A DNA stretch of 31,945 nucleotides from Neisseria lactamica (GTDB taxonomy: Bacteria > Pseudomonadota > Gammaproteobacteria > Burkholderiales > Neisseriaceae). A program made the translations under genes and the position numbers. The stretch is taken from assembly GCA_001067655.1 (NCBI GenBank), contig JUNU01000204.1, positions 1 through 31,945 on the forward strand, written 5' to 3'. The first letter of the stretch is position 1. Each line of letters begins with the position of its first letter. Below, one piece after another: positions 1-7,247 of this stretch. The notes under the pieces are model-generated. The model saw only the letters and a list, made by a program, of their open reading frames with translations. It made no database searches and had not been told where the DNA came from.

Positions 1-41
1 AAGAATTAAAAATATGCGCCCCTGATGGAGCGCAATATATA

Positions 42-79
42 AGGTCGTCTGAAATGGAATTTCCAATTTCAGACGACCT
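42..79. terminator. Inverted DUS pair downstream of mtrE
   Basis: Exact AGGTCGTCTGAA at 42-53 faces its reverse complement at 68-79 and the arms extend a few bases inward with one bulged base. It lies past the mtrE terminator and would mainly serve whatever gene lies off the left edge, or both directions. No long T-run follows on either side, so termination strength is uncertain. Confidence 0.6.
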
Positions 80-111
80 CTAACCCAACACCCTAAATCA
101 AACCCTGACAT

Positions 112-158
112 AAAAACGTCGTCTGAAACCGGATATCCGGTTTTCAGACGACGTTTTT
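112..158 (-). terminator. Terminator of mtrCDE (variant DUS pair)
   Basis: A long stem is built from the one-base DUS variant ACGTCGTCTGAA (116-127) and its complement (143-154), with CCGG inner arms and a run of five A/T at each end. It sits 24 bp past the mtrE stop codon. On the minus strand the stem is followed by TTTTT, the form of an intrinsic terminator. Confidence 0.8.
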
Positions 159-181
159 AATGCCGTTTATTTCAAACAGTC

Positions 182-1600
182 TTACTGCTGCGCGGCTGAC
201 TGGCTAACGGTTTCGCGTTTCAAACCGCCGCCGAGTGCTTTATAGAGGTCGGCAAGGTTTTCCAGACGGGTAAGCTGGTTGGCAAGCAACGCGGTTTCTG
301 CTCCATAGCTGCTGCGTTCTGCGTCAAGCAGGTCGAGGGCGTTGGATACGCCGTGTTTGTAGCGCAGATTGATAAGGCGCAGGGAGTCGTTGTAAGCGCG
401 GCTTTGTTTGTTTAGCGCGGCGTAGCTCTTGTCGAGTTGCTCGCGTGCGACCAATGCGTTGGATACGTCTTGGAAGGCGGCTTGGACGGCGGCTTCGTAA
501 GCGACGATTTGCGCCTCTTTACGCAGCTTGGCTACGTCGAGATTCGCTTTGTTGGTACCCCAGTTGAAAATCGGCAGGGTAATGGAAGGAGCGAACGACC
601 AGATGCCCGTACCGCTTTTGAAGAGGCCGCTCAACTCGCCGGACGCGGTGCCGACCGATCCGGTCAGGCTGATGGTGGGGAAGAAGGCGGCACGCGCTGC
701 GCCGATGTTGGCATTGGCTTGTTTGAGCGAGTGTTCTGCGGCGCGGATGTCGGGACGGTTCAGCAGGACTTCGGAACTCAAGCCGGCAGGCAGTCGGGTG
801 ATTTTGAACTGTTTGCTCAAAGGCAGCGCGGCAGGCAGGTCTTCCGGCAGGGGTTGGTTAATCAGGGTCGCCAAGGCATTGCGGGCCTGTTCGCGATTTT
901 TGACGGCGTTCGCGTAATCGGCTTTGGCGGATTCAATCAGGGCTTCCTGTTGACGCAAATCGACGGCGGAAATCACGCCTGCTTTGTGGCGCATTTGGGA
1001 AAGTTTGTAAGTGGTTTCGCGGGTTTTAAGCACGCGCTGCGCCAATGCCATCGATTCTTGGGCGTACAGTTCGTTGAAATGGGCTTTAGCAACGGCGGCA
1101 ATCAAGGCAAGGTGAGCGGCATCACGGTTCGCAGCTACGCTGAAATAACCTTGCAATGCGGCTTGGCTGTTGCTGCGGACACGTCCGAAAAGGTCCAGCT
1201 CGTAGGCTGCCGCGCCCAAACCGACGGTGTATTCGCTGCGGGTAACGCCGCCGCTCAAACTGCCTACCCGAGTTCCGGTACCGCTGGCGTTGATGCTCGG
1301 CAGCAGGTCGTTGCGGGCAATCATGTATTGTTTGCGGTAGATTTCGGCGTTCAATGCGGCGGTGCGCAAGTCGGTATTGCGTTCCAACGCGATGTCGATA
1401 AGGCGGTGCAGGCGCGGGTCGGCAAAGAAGTCCTGCCAGCCCAAGTCGGCGGCGCGGATACCGTCGTCGAAGGTGTCGTATTTGAAGGTTTCGGCAACTT
1501 CAACCTGCGGTTGTTCGTATTTCGGGATCATGGTACAGGCGGACAGCGCGACGGCTGCGGCGACGGTACTCAATACCGTTTTGAATGTCTTTTTGTTCAT
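182..1600 (-). CDS. mtrE: MtrE, outer-membrane channel of the MtrCDE efflux pump
   Basis: 472 residues, close to the roughly 467 of the gonococcal protein. MtrE is the TolC/OprM-type trimeric channel that gives the MtrCD pump its exit through the outer membrane. The N-terminus is a lipoprotein signal ending in VALSAC (Cys22), followed by the family-typical TMIPKYEQP. Two homologous outer-membrane efflux repeats follow; the motif LLNRPDIRAAEHSLKQANA (about residues 280-300) and the helix around QAAFQDVSNAL are typical of this family. It is the last gene of mtrC-mtrD-mtrE, 58 bp after the mtrD stop, with AAGGA upstream of the ATG. The gap holds an inverted DUS pair. The reading frame is intact. 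Confidence 0.96.
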   Translation of the reverse strand: MNKKTFKTVLSTVAAAVALSACTMIPKYEQPQVEVAETFKYDTFDDGIRAADLGWQDFFADPRLHRLIDIALERNTDLRTAALNAEIYRKQYMIARNDLLPSINASGTGTRVGSLSGGVTRSEYTVGLGAAAYELDLFGRVRSNSQAALQGYFSVAANRDAAHLALIAAVAKAHFNELYAQESMALAQRVLKTRETTYKLSQMRHKAGVISAVDLRQQEALIESAKADYANAVKNREQARNALATLINQPLPEDLPAALPLSKQFKITRLPAGLSSEVLLNRPDIRAAEHSLKQANANIGAARAAFFPTISLTGSVGTASGELSGLFKSGTGIWSFAPSITLPIFNWGTNKANLDVAKLRKEAQIVAYEAAVQAAFQDVSNALVAREQLDKSYAALNKQSRAYNDSLRLINLRYKHGVSNALDLLDAERSSYGAETALLANQLTRLENLADLYKALGGGLKRETVSQSAAQQ

Positions 1601-1612
1601 AAGGATTCCTTG

Positions 1613-1652
1613 AGGTCGTCTGAAATCCGTGTTTCAGGTTTTCAGACGACCT
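1613..1652. repeat. Inverted DUS pair between mtrD and mtrE
   Basis: AGGTCGTCTGAA at 1613-1624 pairs with its complement at 1641-1652. In the direction of mtr transcription the hairpin is followed by CAAGG, the start of the mtrE ribosome-binding region, and not by T residues. It is therefore unlikely to be an efficient terminator for the operon. In the plus direction it is followed by TTTTT, but no plus-strand gene reads into it. Confidence 0.8.
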
Positions 1653-1658
1653 TTTTGC

Positions 1659-4600
1659 TTAGTGCTTGTTGTCCGTATTTTGATCTTCGAGGGAAATCAT
1701 GCCCGCTTCGGCAGCGTGTTTTACTGCCATTTCATGTTCGCGCTGAGTTTCCTTGAAGAATTTACGCACGATGACATAAAAGAGCGGCACAAGGAACACG
1801 GACAAAATCGTACCGATCAACATGCCCCAGAACACAGTCGTACCGATAGCACGCTGGCTGGCAGAGCTGGCACCGCTGGCAACATACAGCGGAACCACGC
1901 CTAAAATGAAGGCAAACGAGGTCATGATAATCGGACGGAAACGCAAGTGTGCAGCGGCAAGCGCGGCTTCAATCGCGCTCTTACCCTGCGCTTGCAGGTC
2001 TTTGGCGAACTCGATAATCAAAATCGCGTTTTTCGCACTCAAACCCATCACCGTAACGAAACCGACTTGGAAGTAGATATCGTTGGCGTATGCCGGAATA
2101 CTGCCCAGCAGCGCTTCAAACATATTGCGCCCCGTAACGCCCAATGCCGCGCCAATCAAGCCCAACGGAATCACAAGGATAACTGCCAACGGGATAGACC
2201 AGCTTTCGTACAAAGCAGCCAATACCAAGAATACAGCGGCAGCGGCCAATGCGTACAACACGACGGTTTGCGAGCCGCCTTTGGCCTCTTCACGAGACTG
2301 GCCGCCCCATTCTAGGCTGTAACCGCCGCCCATGTCATCAACCATTTGCTGTACCGCAGCCATGGCCTGACCGGAAGATACGCCATTAACAGGCGAACCG
2401 GAAAGCTCCATTGCAGGATAACCATTGAAGCGGACGCTTTGTTCCATACCGTTTACCCAAGAAACAGTAGCAATGGTAGAAAGCGGTACGGCAACACCGG
2501 ATTTATTCGGCACGGTCAAGTTCAGAATATCGGCAGGCTGCATACGGGCACTCGCATCAGCTTGTACCATCACGCGTTGCAGACGGCCTTGATTCGGGAA
2601 GTCGTTTACATAAGACGAACCCAAAGAAGAAGCCAAAGCAGTACGGATGTCAGAGAACGAAATACCTTGTGCAGCTGCGGCAGAGCGATTGATGTCGATT
2701 TTCAACTGCGGCGCATCTTCCAAACCGCTCGCACGAACGGTACTTGGGTTAAACAAACCGCTTTTGCGCATTTTGTCAATCAGCTCATTGCGCTTGGCCA
2801 ACAATGCAGCATGGCCGCTGTTGTTACGGTCTTGCAGGTAAATCGTCAAGCCGGAACCTGTACCCAATTCCATAATGGCTGGAGGCACAATCGCCAAACC
2901 GAAACCGTCTTTCAGCGTAGCCATCATCATACCGGTCAACTTACCGGAAATAGAAGTCGCATCGCTGCCCGGAGCAGTACGTTCGCTCCAATCTTTCAGA
3001 ATGACAAAGCCCAAAGCCATGTTTTGACCGGAGCCTGAAAAACTGAAGCCGGAAACGGTAATAATGTTCTCAATCTCAGGTATAGATTTTGCCAGTTGAG
3101 TGATTTGAGCCAAAGTTGCATCGGTACGCTCTTTGGTTGCACCGGCAGGCAATTGTACGCTCAACATCAAGTTACCTTGGTCTTCAGACGGCAAGAAGGA
3201 AGTCGGCAGACGCATAAACAGGAATACGCCCACAACAGTCAAACCAATATAGACAACCATCATGCGCAAAGTCTTGCGCAAGACTTTGGCAACCCAGCCT
3301 TCATAGCCGTGTGTCCAGTTGTCAAATTTTTTGTTAAACCAACCGAAGAAACCTTTTTTCTCTTCGTGATGACCCTTCTGAATCGGTTTGAGCATGGTGG
3401 CACACAATGCCGGAGTCAGCGTCAAAGCAAGGAATGCGGAGAAGCCGATCGATGCCGCAATGGTCAGGGCAAACTGTTTGTAAATGTTACCGGTTGCACC
3501 GCTAAACATCGCCAGCGGCACAAATACAGACATCAACACGGCAGTAATACCGATTACCGCACCGGAAATCTGACCCATCGCTTTTTTGGTTGCAGCCTTA
3601 GGCGACAGACCTTCGCTCGCCATAATACGCTCAACGTTTTCAACGACCACAATCGCATCGTCGACCACAATACCGATCACCAATACCATCGCAAACATGG
3701 TCAATACGTTAATCGACATACCCATGTATGAGATAAAGGCAAAACCGCCCAACAGGGAAATCGGTACAACAATGGTCGGAATCAGCGTATAGCGGATGTT
3801 TTGCAGGAAGAGATACATCACTAAGAATACCAAAACAATGGCTTCCAAAAGCGAATGGATCACTTTCTCAATCGAAATTTCCACAAATTTGGAAGTATCG
3901 TAAGGAACTTTCCAGCTCATGCCGTCTGGAAAATACTTCTGCAAAACCGCCATTTTTTCTTTTACTGCAGTCGCCGTTGCCAAAGCGTTACCGCTGTTAG
4001 ACAGCATCACTGCCATACCGGTGGTGTTCACGCCGTTCAAGCGTGTAGAAGTAGAATAGTCCTGCATACCCAAGCTGACTTTGGCAACGTCTTTCAGATA
4101 GACGTTCGAGCCGTCAGTATTGGATACCAAAATGATGTTGCCGAACTCTTCAGCAGTGCTCAGCTGACCTTGCGCTGTAACGGTCGCCGAAATGGTCTGA
4201 CCTGCAGCCGCCGGCAAAGAACCGATGGAGCCTGCTGAGATTTGAATGTTTTGTGTCGCAAGCGCATTGGTTACCGTTGCAAAAGACAGGTTGTAGTTTT
4301 GCAGTTTTTTCGGGTCAACCCAAATACGCATGGCGCGTTGCGCACCAAACAATTGTACCTGCCCTACCCCGTCGATACGCTGCAGTTCAGGAATGATATT
4401 GCGCTGGGCGTAATCGTTCATTTCCTCAATGGATTGCTTTTCAGAAGAAAGCATGACCACTTGCAAGAAGTTGGAACGCGCTTTAGATACGGTTACACCA
4501 TATTGCTGTACGGTAGACGGCAATGTGGACAACACTTCCGACAATTTGTTCTGCACGTCCACCTGCGCCAAATCTTCATCGGTCTCAGGTGTAAACGTCA

Positions 4601-4874
4601 GACTGACGCTGCCGCTGCCGCTGGAATTGGCAGAAGTCGTCATATAGTCCAAACCTTCCACACCGTACATATTACGTTCGATAACGGCCAGTACGCTGTC
4701 TTCCATTACCTGAGCAGAAGCGCCCGGATAAGTAGCGCGCAAAGTAATGGTCGGTGCAGCAACGGACGGATATTGGGAAATCGGCAGTTTTTGAATGCCG
4801 AAAATACCCGCTGCGATGATAAAAATCGCAATCACCCATGCAAAAATGGGGCGGTCAATAAAAAACTTAGCCAT
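1659..4874 (-). CDS. mtrD: MtrD, RND-family inner-membrane drug/proton antiporter
   Basis: 1071 residues, an HAE1-type RND pump related to AcrB. It exports macrolides, dyes, bile salts, fatty acids and antimicrobial peptides in gonococci, using the proton gradient. The N-terminus MAKFFIDRPIFAWVIAIF is the usual first transmembrane helix. The proton-relay aspartates are D405 and D406 in GIVVDDAIVVVENVER and the relay lysine is K948 in GLSAKNA, so the numbering matches gonococcal MtrD exactly at these points. Residue 714 is Arg (STVRASG) and residue 823 is Glu (AMELSG, codon 2406-2408). The gene follows mtrC by 11 bp, implying one transcript. The frame is complete. Confidence 0.97.
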   Translation of the reverse strand: MAKFFIDRPIFAWVIAIFIIAAGIFGIQKLPISQYPSVAAPTITLRATYPGASAQVMEDSVLAVIERNMYGVEGLDYMTTSANSSGSGSVSLTFTPETDEDLAQVDVQNKLSEVLSTLPSTVQQYGVTVSKARSNFLQVVMLSSEKQSIEEMNDYAQRNIIPELQRIDGVGQVQLFGAQRAMRIWVDPKKLQNYNLSFATVTNALATQNIQISAGSIGSLPAAAGQTISATVTAQGQLSTAEEFGNIILVSNTDGSNVYLKDVAKVSLGMQDYSTSTRLNGVNTTGMAVMLSNSGNALATATAVKEKMAVLQKYFPDGMSWKVPYDTSKFVEISIEKVIHSLLEAIVLVFLVMYLFLQNIRYTLIPTIVVPISLLGGFAFISYMGMSINVLTMFAMVLVIGIVVDDAIVVVENVERIMASEGLSPKAATKKAMGQISGAVIGITAVLMSVFVPLAMFSGATGNIYKQFALTIAASIGFSAFLALTLTPALCATMLKPIQKGHHEEKKGFFGWFNKKFDNWTHGYEGWVAKVLRKTLRMMVVYIGLTVVGVFLFMRLPTSFLPSEDQGNLMLSVQLPAGATKERTDATLAQITQLAKSIPEIENIITVSGFSFSGSGQNMALGFVILKDWSERTAPGSDATSISGKLTGMMMATLKDGFGLAIVPPAIMELGTGSGLTIYLQDRNNSGHAALLAKRNELIDKMRKSGLFNPSTVRASGLEDAPQLKIDINRSAAAAQGISFSDIRTALASSLGSSYVNDFPNQGRLQRVMVQADASARMQPADILNLTVPNKSGVAVPLSTIATVSWVNGMEQSVRFNGYPAMELSGSPVNGVSSGQAMAAVQQMVDDMGGGYSLEWGGQSREEAKGGSQTVVLYALAAAAVFLVLAALYESWSIPLAVILVIPLGLIGAALGVTGRNMFEALLGSIPAYANDIYFQVGFVTVMGLSAKNAILIIEFAKDLQAQGKSAIEAALAAAHLRFRPIIMTSFAFILGVVPLYVASGASSASQRAIGTTVFWGMLIGTILSVFLVPLFYVIVRKFFKETQREHEMAVKHAAEAGMISLEDQNTDNKH

Positions 4875-4885
4875 GGATGCCTTCC

Positions 4886-6178
4886 TTATTTAGCCGCAGA
4901 TGCCGGTTTGGCTTCAAAGGTCATCTGAACGTCTTTTTTCGCTTCGGAAGCAGCTTTCGGAGCAGCTCCGGCAGCAGATGCCGCCGCATTTTCAGGAGAT
5001 GTCCATTCTTTAGGCGTTACCTTTTTCGCGCCACTCATGGCGGCGATACTGGTGCCGTCCACAACGACTTTGTCGCCGTCGTTCAGACCCGCAGTGATAA
5101 TCCAGTTGGTTCCCTGCTGCTGGGTGACTGTTACCTCGCGCGGCTCCATTTCGCCTTTGGCGTTCACAATCGTTACAGTATCTTTCGTACCGCGCGTTAC
5201 TGCCTGCTGCGGCACGACGAAGGCATTGTCGGCAGCCACTTGTTCCATCAAGACGCGCACATAAAGACCGGGCATCAGGATATTTTTGTCGTTCGGCACT
5301 GAAGCGCGCAGCGTGATTTGTCCGGTCGTTTCGTTAACAGACGGATCGGAGAACAGCAAACGGCCTTTATGAGGATAAACTTCGCCGTTGTCGAACTTGA
5401 TGCCCACTTCAATCGCACCGTCCACGCCCGACAGCTTGCCCTCGGCAACCTGTTGGCGCAGCTTCATTACTTCGGTCGCAGATTGAGTGATGTTCACATA
5501 CATAGGATTGGTTTGGCGGATGGTTGCCAGAACGGTCGTATCACCCGCGTTCAACAGCGTACCTTCGGATACTTTGGACTGCCCGATGAAACCTGAAATC
5601 GGCGCGGTAATGCGCGCCCTGTTCAGATTGATACCGGCAGATTTAATCGCCGCCTGAGCCGCTTTGACGCTTGCTTCGGCAGAACGTTTCGCCGTTACCG
5701 CCGCATCGTAGTCCTGTTTACTGATGGCATCGGCGGCAACCAGCGGCTTGTAACGCGCCAAGTCGGCATTGGCTTTGGCAAGGGTTGCCTGCGCGCTTGC
5801 CAACTGGGCGCGCGAGCTTTCCAGATTTGCTTCATAGGTGGAACTATCGATTTGGTAAAGCGGCTGTCCGGCGCGGACATAGCTGCCCTCTTGAAACAGG
5901 CGTTTTTGGATGATACCGCCGACTTGGGCGCGGACATCCGCGGTACGCAGCGACTCCAACCGACCCGGCAGCTCGGTCGTCAGCGCGACGGTTTCAGGAT
6001 GGACGGTAACGACACCGACCACCGGTGGCGGAGCTTCTTTTTGTGCAGCTGCCTGCTGCCCTTTTCCATCTTTTGCACCTTGCGTCGCATCGGTGCCTTT
6101 GTTACACGCTGAAAGAGCCAACGCAGTAGCGGCAGCGATTGCCGCCATGCGCATCACCTTAGAAGCATAAGAAGCCAT
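4886..6178 (-). CDS. mtrC: MtrC, periplasmic membrane-fusion lipoprotein of the efflux pump
   Basis: 430 residues, somewhat longer than the gonococcal protein (about 412). It links MtrD to MtrE across the periplasm. The signal peptide ends in the lipobox LALSAC (Cys25). The order is typical of the family: a lipoyl/barrel-sandwich half (about residues 60-100), an alpha-helical hairpin with many Ala and Gln (about 105-185), the second lipoyl half (RITAPISGFIGQSKVSEG), then beta-barrel and membrane-proximal domains. The C-terminus (about 390-430) is an Ala/Lys-rich low-complexity tail (AAASAAGAAPKAASEAKK), which explains the extra length. First gene of mtrCDE, transcribed from the promoter at 6338-6366. 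Confidence 0.96.
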   Translation of the reverse strand: MASYASKVMRMAAIAAATALALSACNKGTDATQGAKDGKGQQAAAQKEAPPPVVGVVTVHPETVALTTELPGRLESLRTADVRAQVGGIIQKRLFQEGSYVRAGQPLYQIDSSTYEANLESSRAQLASAQATLAKANADLARYKPLVAADAISKQDYDAAVTAKRSAEASVKAAQAAIKSAGINLNRARITAPISGFIGQSKVSEGTLLNAGDTTVLATIRQTNPMYVNITQSATEVMKLRQQVAEGKLSGVDGAIEVGIKFDNGEVYPHKGRLLFSDPSVNETTGQITLRASVPNDKNILMPGLYVRVLMEQVAADNAFVVPQQAVTRGTKDTVTIVNAKGEMEPREVTVTQQQGTNWIITAGLNDGDKVVVDGTSIAAMSGAKKVTPKEWTSPENAAASAAGAAPKAASEAKKDVQMTFEAKPASAAK

Positions 6179-6283
6179 TACTTTTCCTATCTATATAATT
6201 GTTATGAGGGTTTACCCTATACTTTGTCATCATAGCCGATTTTTGGTTCCGAAACAACAATAACCTGCCTCAATATCCGGAGC

Positions 6284-6295
6284 AGGTCGTCTGAA
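6284..6295 (+). repeat. Single DUS in the mtrC leader
   Basis: An exact AGGTCGTCTGAA with no inverted partner nearby, so it is not a terminator. It lies between the mtrC start codon and the predicted mtrC transcription start. Confidence 0.9.
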
Positions 6296-6309
6296 AAATT
6301 ATTTTATAC

Positions 6310-6326
6310 TTGAGAGCCAATCTCAA
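6310..6326. promoter_or_regulatory. Short inverted repeat near the mtrC transcription start
   Basis: TTGAGA at 6310-6315 and TCTCAA at 6321-6326 are separated by five bases. The site falls a few bases inside the predicted mtrC transcript, so it could be an operator or a small 5' hairpin. No regulator can be assigned from the sequence. Confidence 0.4.
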
Positions 6327-6337
6327 TTACAGGAGTC

Positions 6338-6366
6338 ATTATACATACATGCTTGCATGGATACAA
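6338..6366 (-). promoter_or_regulatory. mtrCDE promoter
   Basis: On the minus strand, TTGTAT (6361-6366) is followed by a 17-bp spacer and TATAAT (6338-6343). The surrounding sequence ATTATACATACA...TTGCA matches the region of the gonococcal mtr locus where MtrR binds over the mtrCDE promoter (recalled, not aligned here). The -35 box lies inside the spacer of the opposing mtrR promoter. The predicted start is near 6331, giving an untranslated leader of about 150 bases. Confidence 0.8.
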
Positions 6367-6381
6367 AGTATTTTTTATAAT
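6353..6381 (+). promoter_or_regulatory. mtrR promoter
   Basis: TTGCAT (6353-6358), a 17-bp spacer, and a perfect TATAAT (6376-6381). The spacer holds the A/T-rich segment that corresponds to the 13-bp inverted repeat of gonococci, where a one-base deletion raises mtrCDE expression. Here the spacer is exactly 17 bp and the repeat is degenerate (ACAAAGTATTTTT). The promoter overlaps the divergent mtrC promoter. Confidence 0.8.
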
Positions 6382-6414
6382 CCCCAACATTCCACTTAAC
6401 TTGAAACAGGCATC

Positions 6415-7050
6415 ATGCGGAAAACCAAAACCGAAGCCCTTAAAACCAAAGAACATCTCATGCTCGCCGCGCTGGAAACCTTCTACCAAAAAGGCATCGC
6501 GCGCACTTCCCTCAACGAAATCGCCCAAGCCGCCGGCGTCACGCGCGGCGCTTTGTATTGGCATTTCAAAAACAAAGAAGACTTGTTCGACGCCCTCTTC
6601 CAGCGTATTTGCGACGACATCGAAAACTGTATGCATCAGGACGCGGCTGATAGCGATGAACAAGAATGGTCGCTTTTCCGCCGCACCTTGATGCACTTTT
6701 TCACGCGCCTGCAAACCAACGACATCCACTATAAATTCCACAGCATCCTGTTTTTAAAATGCGAACACACCGAGCAGAACGCCGCCGTCATCGACATTGC
6801 GGATAAACATCAATCGATTTGGCGCGAGAAAATTACCGAAGTCCTGACCAAATCCATCGCACAACATGCCTTATCCGAAGATTTGGATACCGACATGGCG
6901 GTCATCTTCATCAAATCGATGCTGGACGGTCTGATTTGGCGTTGGCTCTCGTCCGACAAAAGTTTCGATCTTGCCCAAACCGCACCGCGTGTGATTGACA
7001 TCCTCTTGGACAATCTGAAAAACCACCCGCAACTGCGTAAGCAAAAATAA
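6415..7050 (+). CDS. mtrR: MtrR, TetR-family repressor of mtrCDE
   Basis: 211 residues, against 210 in gonococcal MtrR. The N-terminal helix-turn-helix is intact: TSLNEIAQAAGVTRGALYWHF at about residues 31-51. Ala39 and Gly45, the positions most often mutated in drug-resistant gonococci, have the functional residues. The C-terminal half is the ligand-binding and dimer domain (FLKCEHTEQNAAV, FIKSMLDGLIWRW). It is divergent from mtrC and shares its regulatory region. No mtrF follows it: the next 200 bp hold only two terminators before ettA on the other strand. Confidence 0.96.
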   Translation: MRKTKTEALKTKEHLMLAALETFYQKGIARTSLNEIAQAAGVTRGALYWHFKNKEDLFDALFQRICDDIENCMHQDAADSDEQEWSLFRRTLMHFFTRLQTNDIHYKFHSILFLKCEHTEQNAAVIDIADKHQSIWREKITEVLTKSIAQHALSEDLDTDMAVIFIKSMLDGLIWRWLSSDKSFDLAQTAPRVIDILLDNLKNHPQLRKQK

Positions 7051-7062
7051 CGAACTGCATAC

Positions 7063-7110
7063 AAAAAGGTCGTCTGAAAACACCAGCATCGTATGTTTTC
7101 AGACGACCTT
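7063..7110 (+). terminator. mtrR terminator (inverted DUS pair)
   Basis: AGGTCGTCTGAA (7067-7078) and its complement (7098-7109) extend into a 17-bp stem with an 11-base loop, 13 bp after the mtrR stop. Confidence 0.8.
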
Positions 7111-7188
7111 GTTCTTTGTTTCAACAGGCGTTCTATCATTGTGAATCAACCCGATAAACAAACAACGCCGGAACAATCGCCACTTAAC

Positions 7189-7235
7189 AAAAACGTCGTC
7201 TGAAACCCTGTATTCCAGTTTTCAGACGACGTTTT
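7189..7235 (-). terminator. ettA terminator (variant DUS pair)
   Basis: The stem uses the variant ACGTCGTCTGAA (7193-7204) and its complement (7221-7232). On the minus strand it ends in a T-run. Both arms carry the same one-base change, so pairing is kept. It lies 13 bp past the ettA stop. Confidence 0.85.
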
Positions 7236-7247
7236 CTTATTTTCCTA

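Noticed and set aside
437..1756. Long plus-strand open frame opposite mtrE
   Set aside because: It is the mirror of a well-supported mtrE, has no family resemblance, and runs through the mtrD-mtrE gap.
6353..6381. mtrR promoter-down deletion of the kind seen in resistant gonococci
   Set aside because: The spacer is a normal 17 bp and the -10 box is perfect, so there is no sign of a derepressing deletion; mtrR itself is intact.
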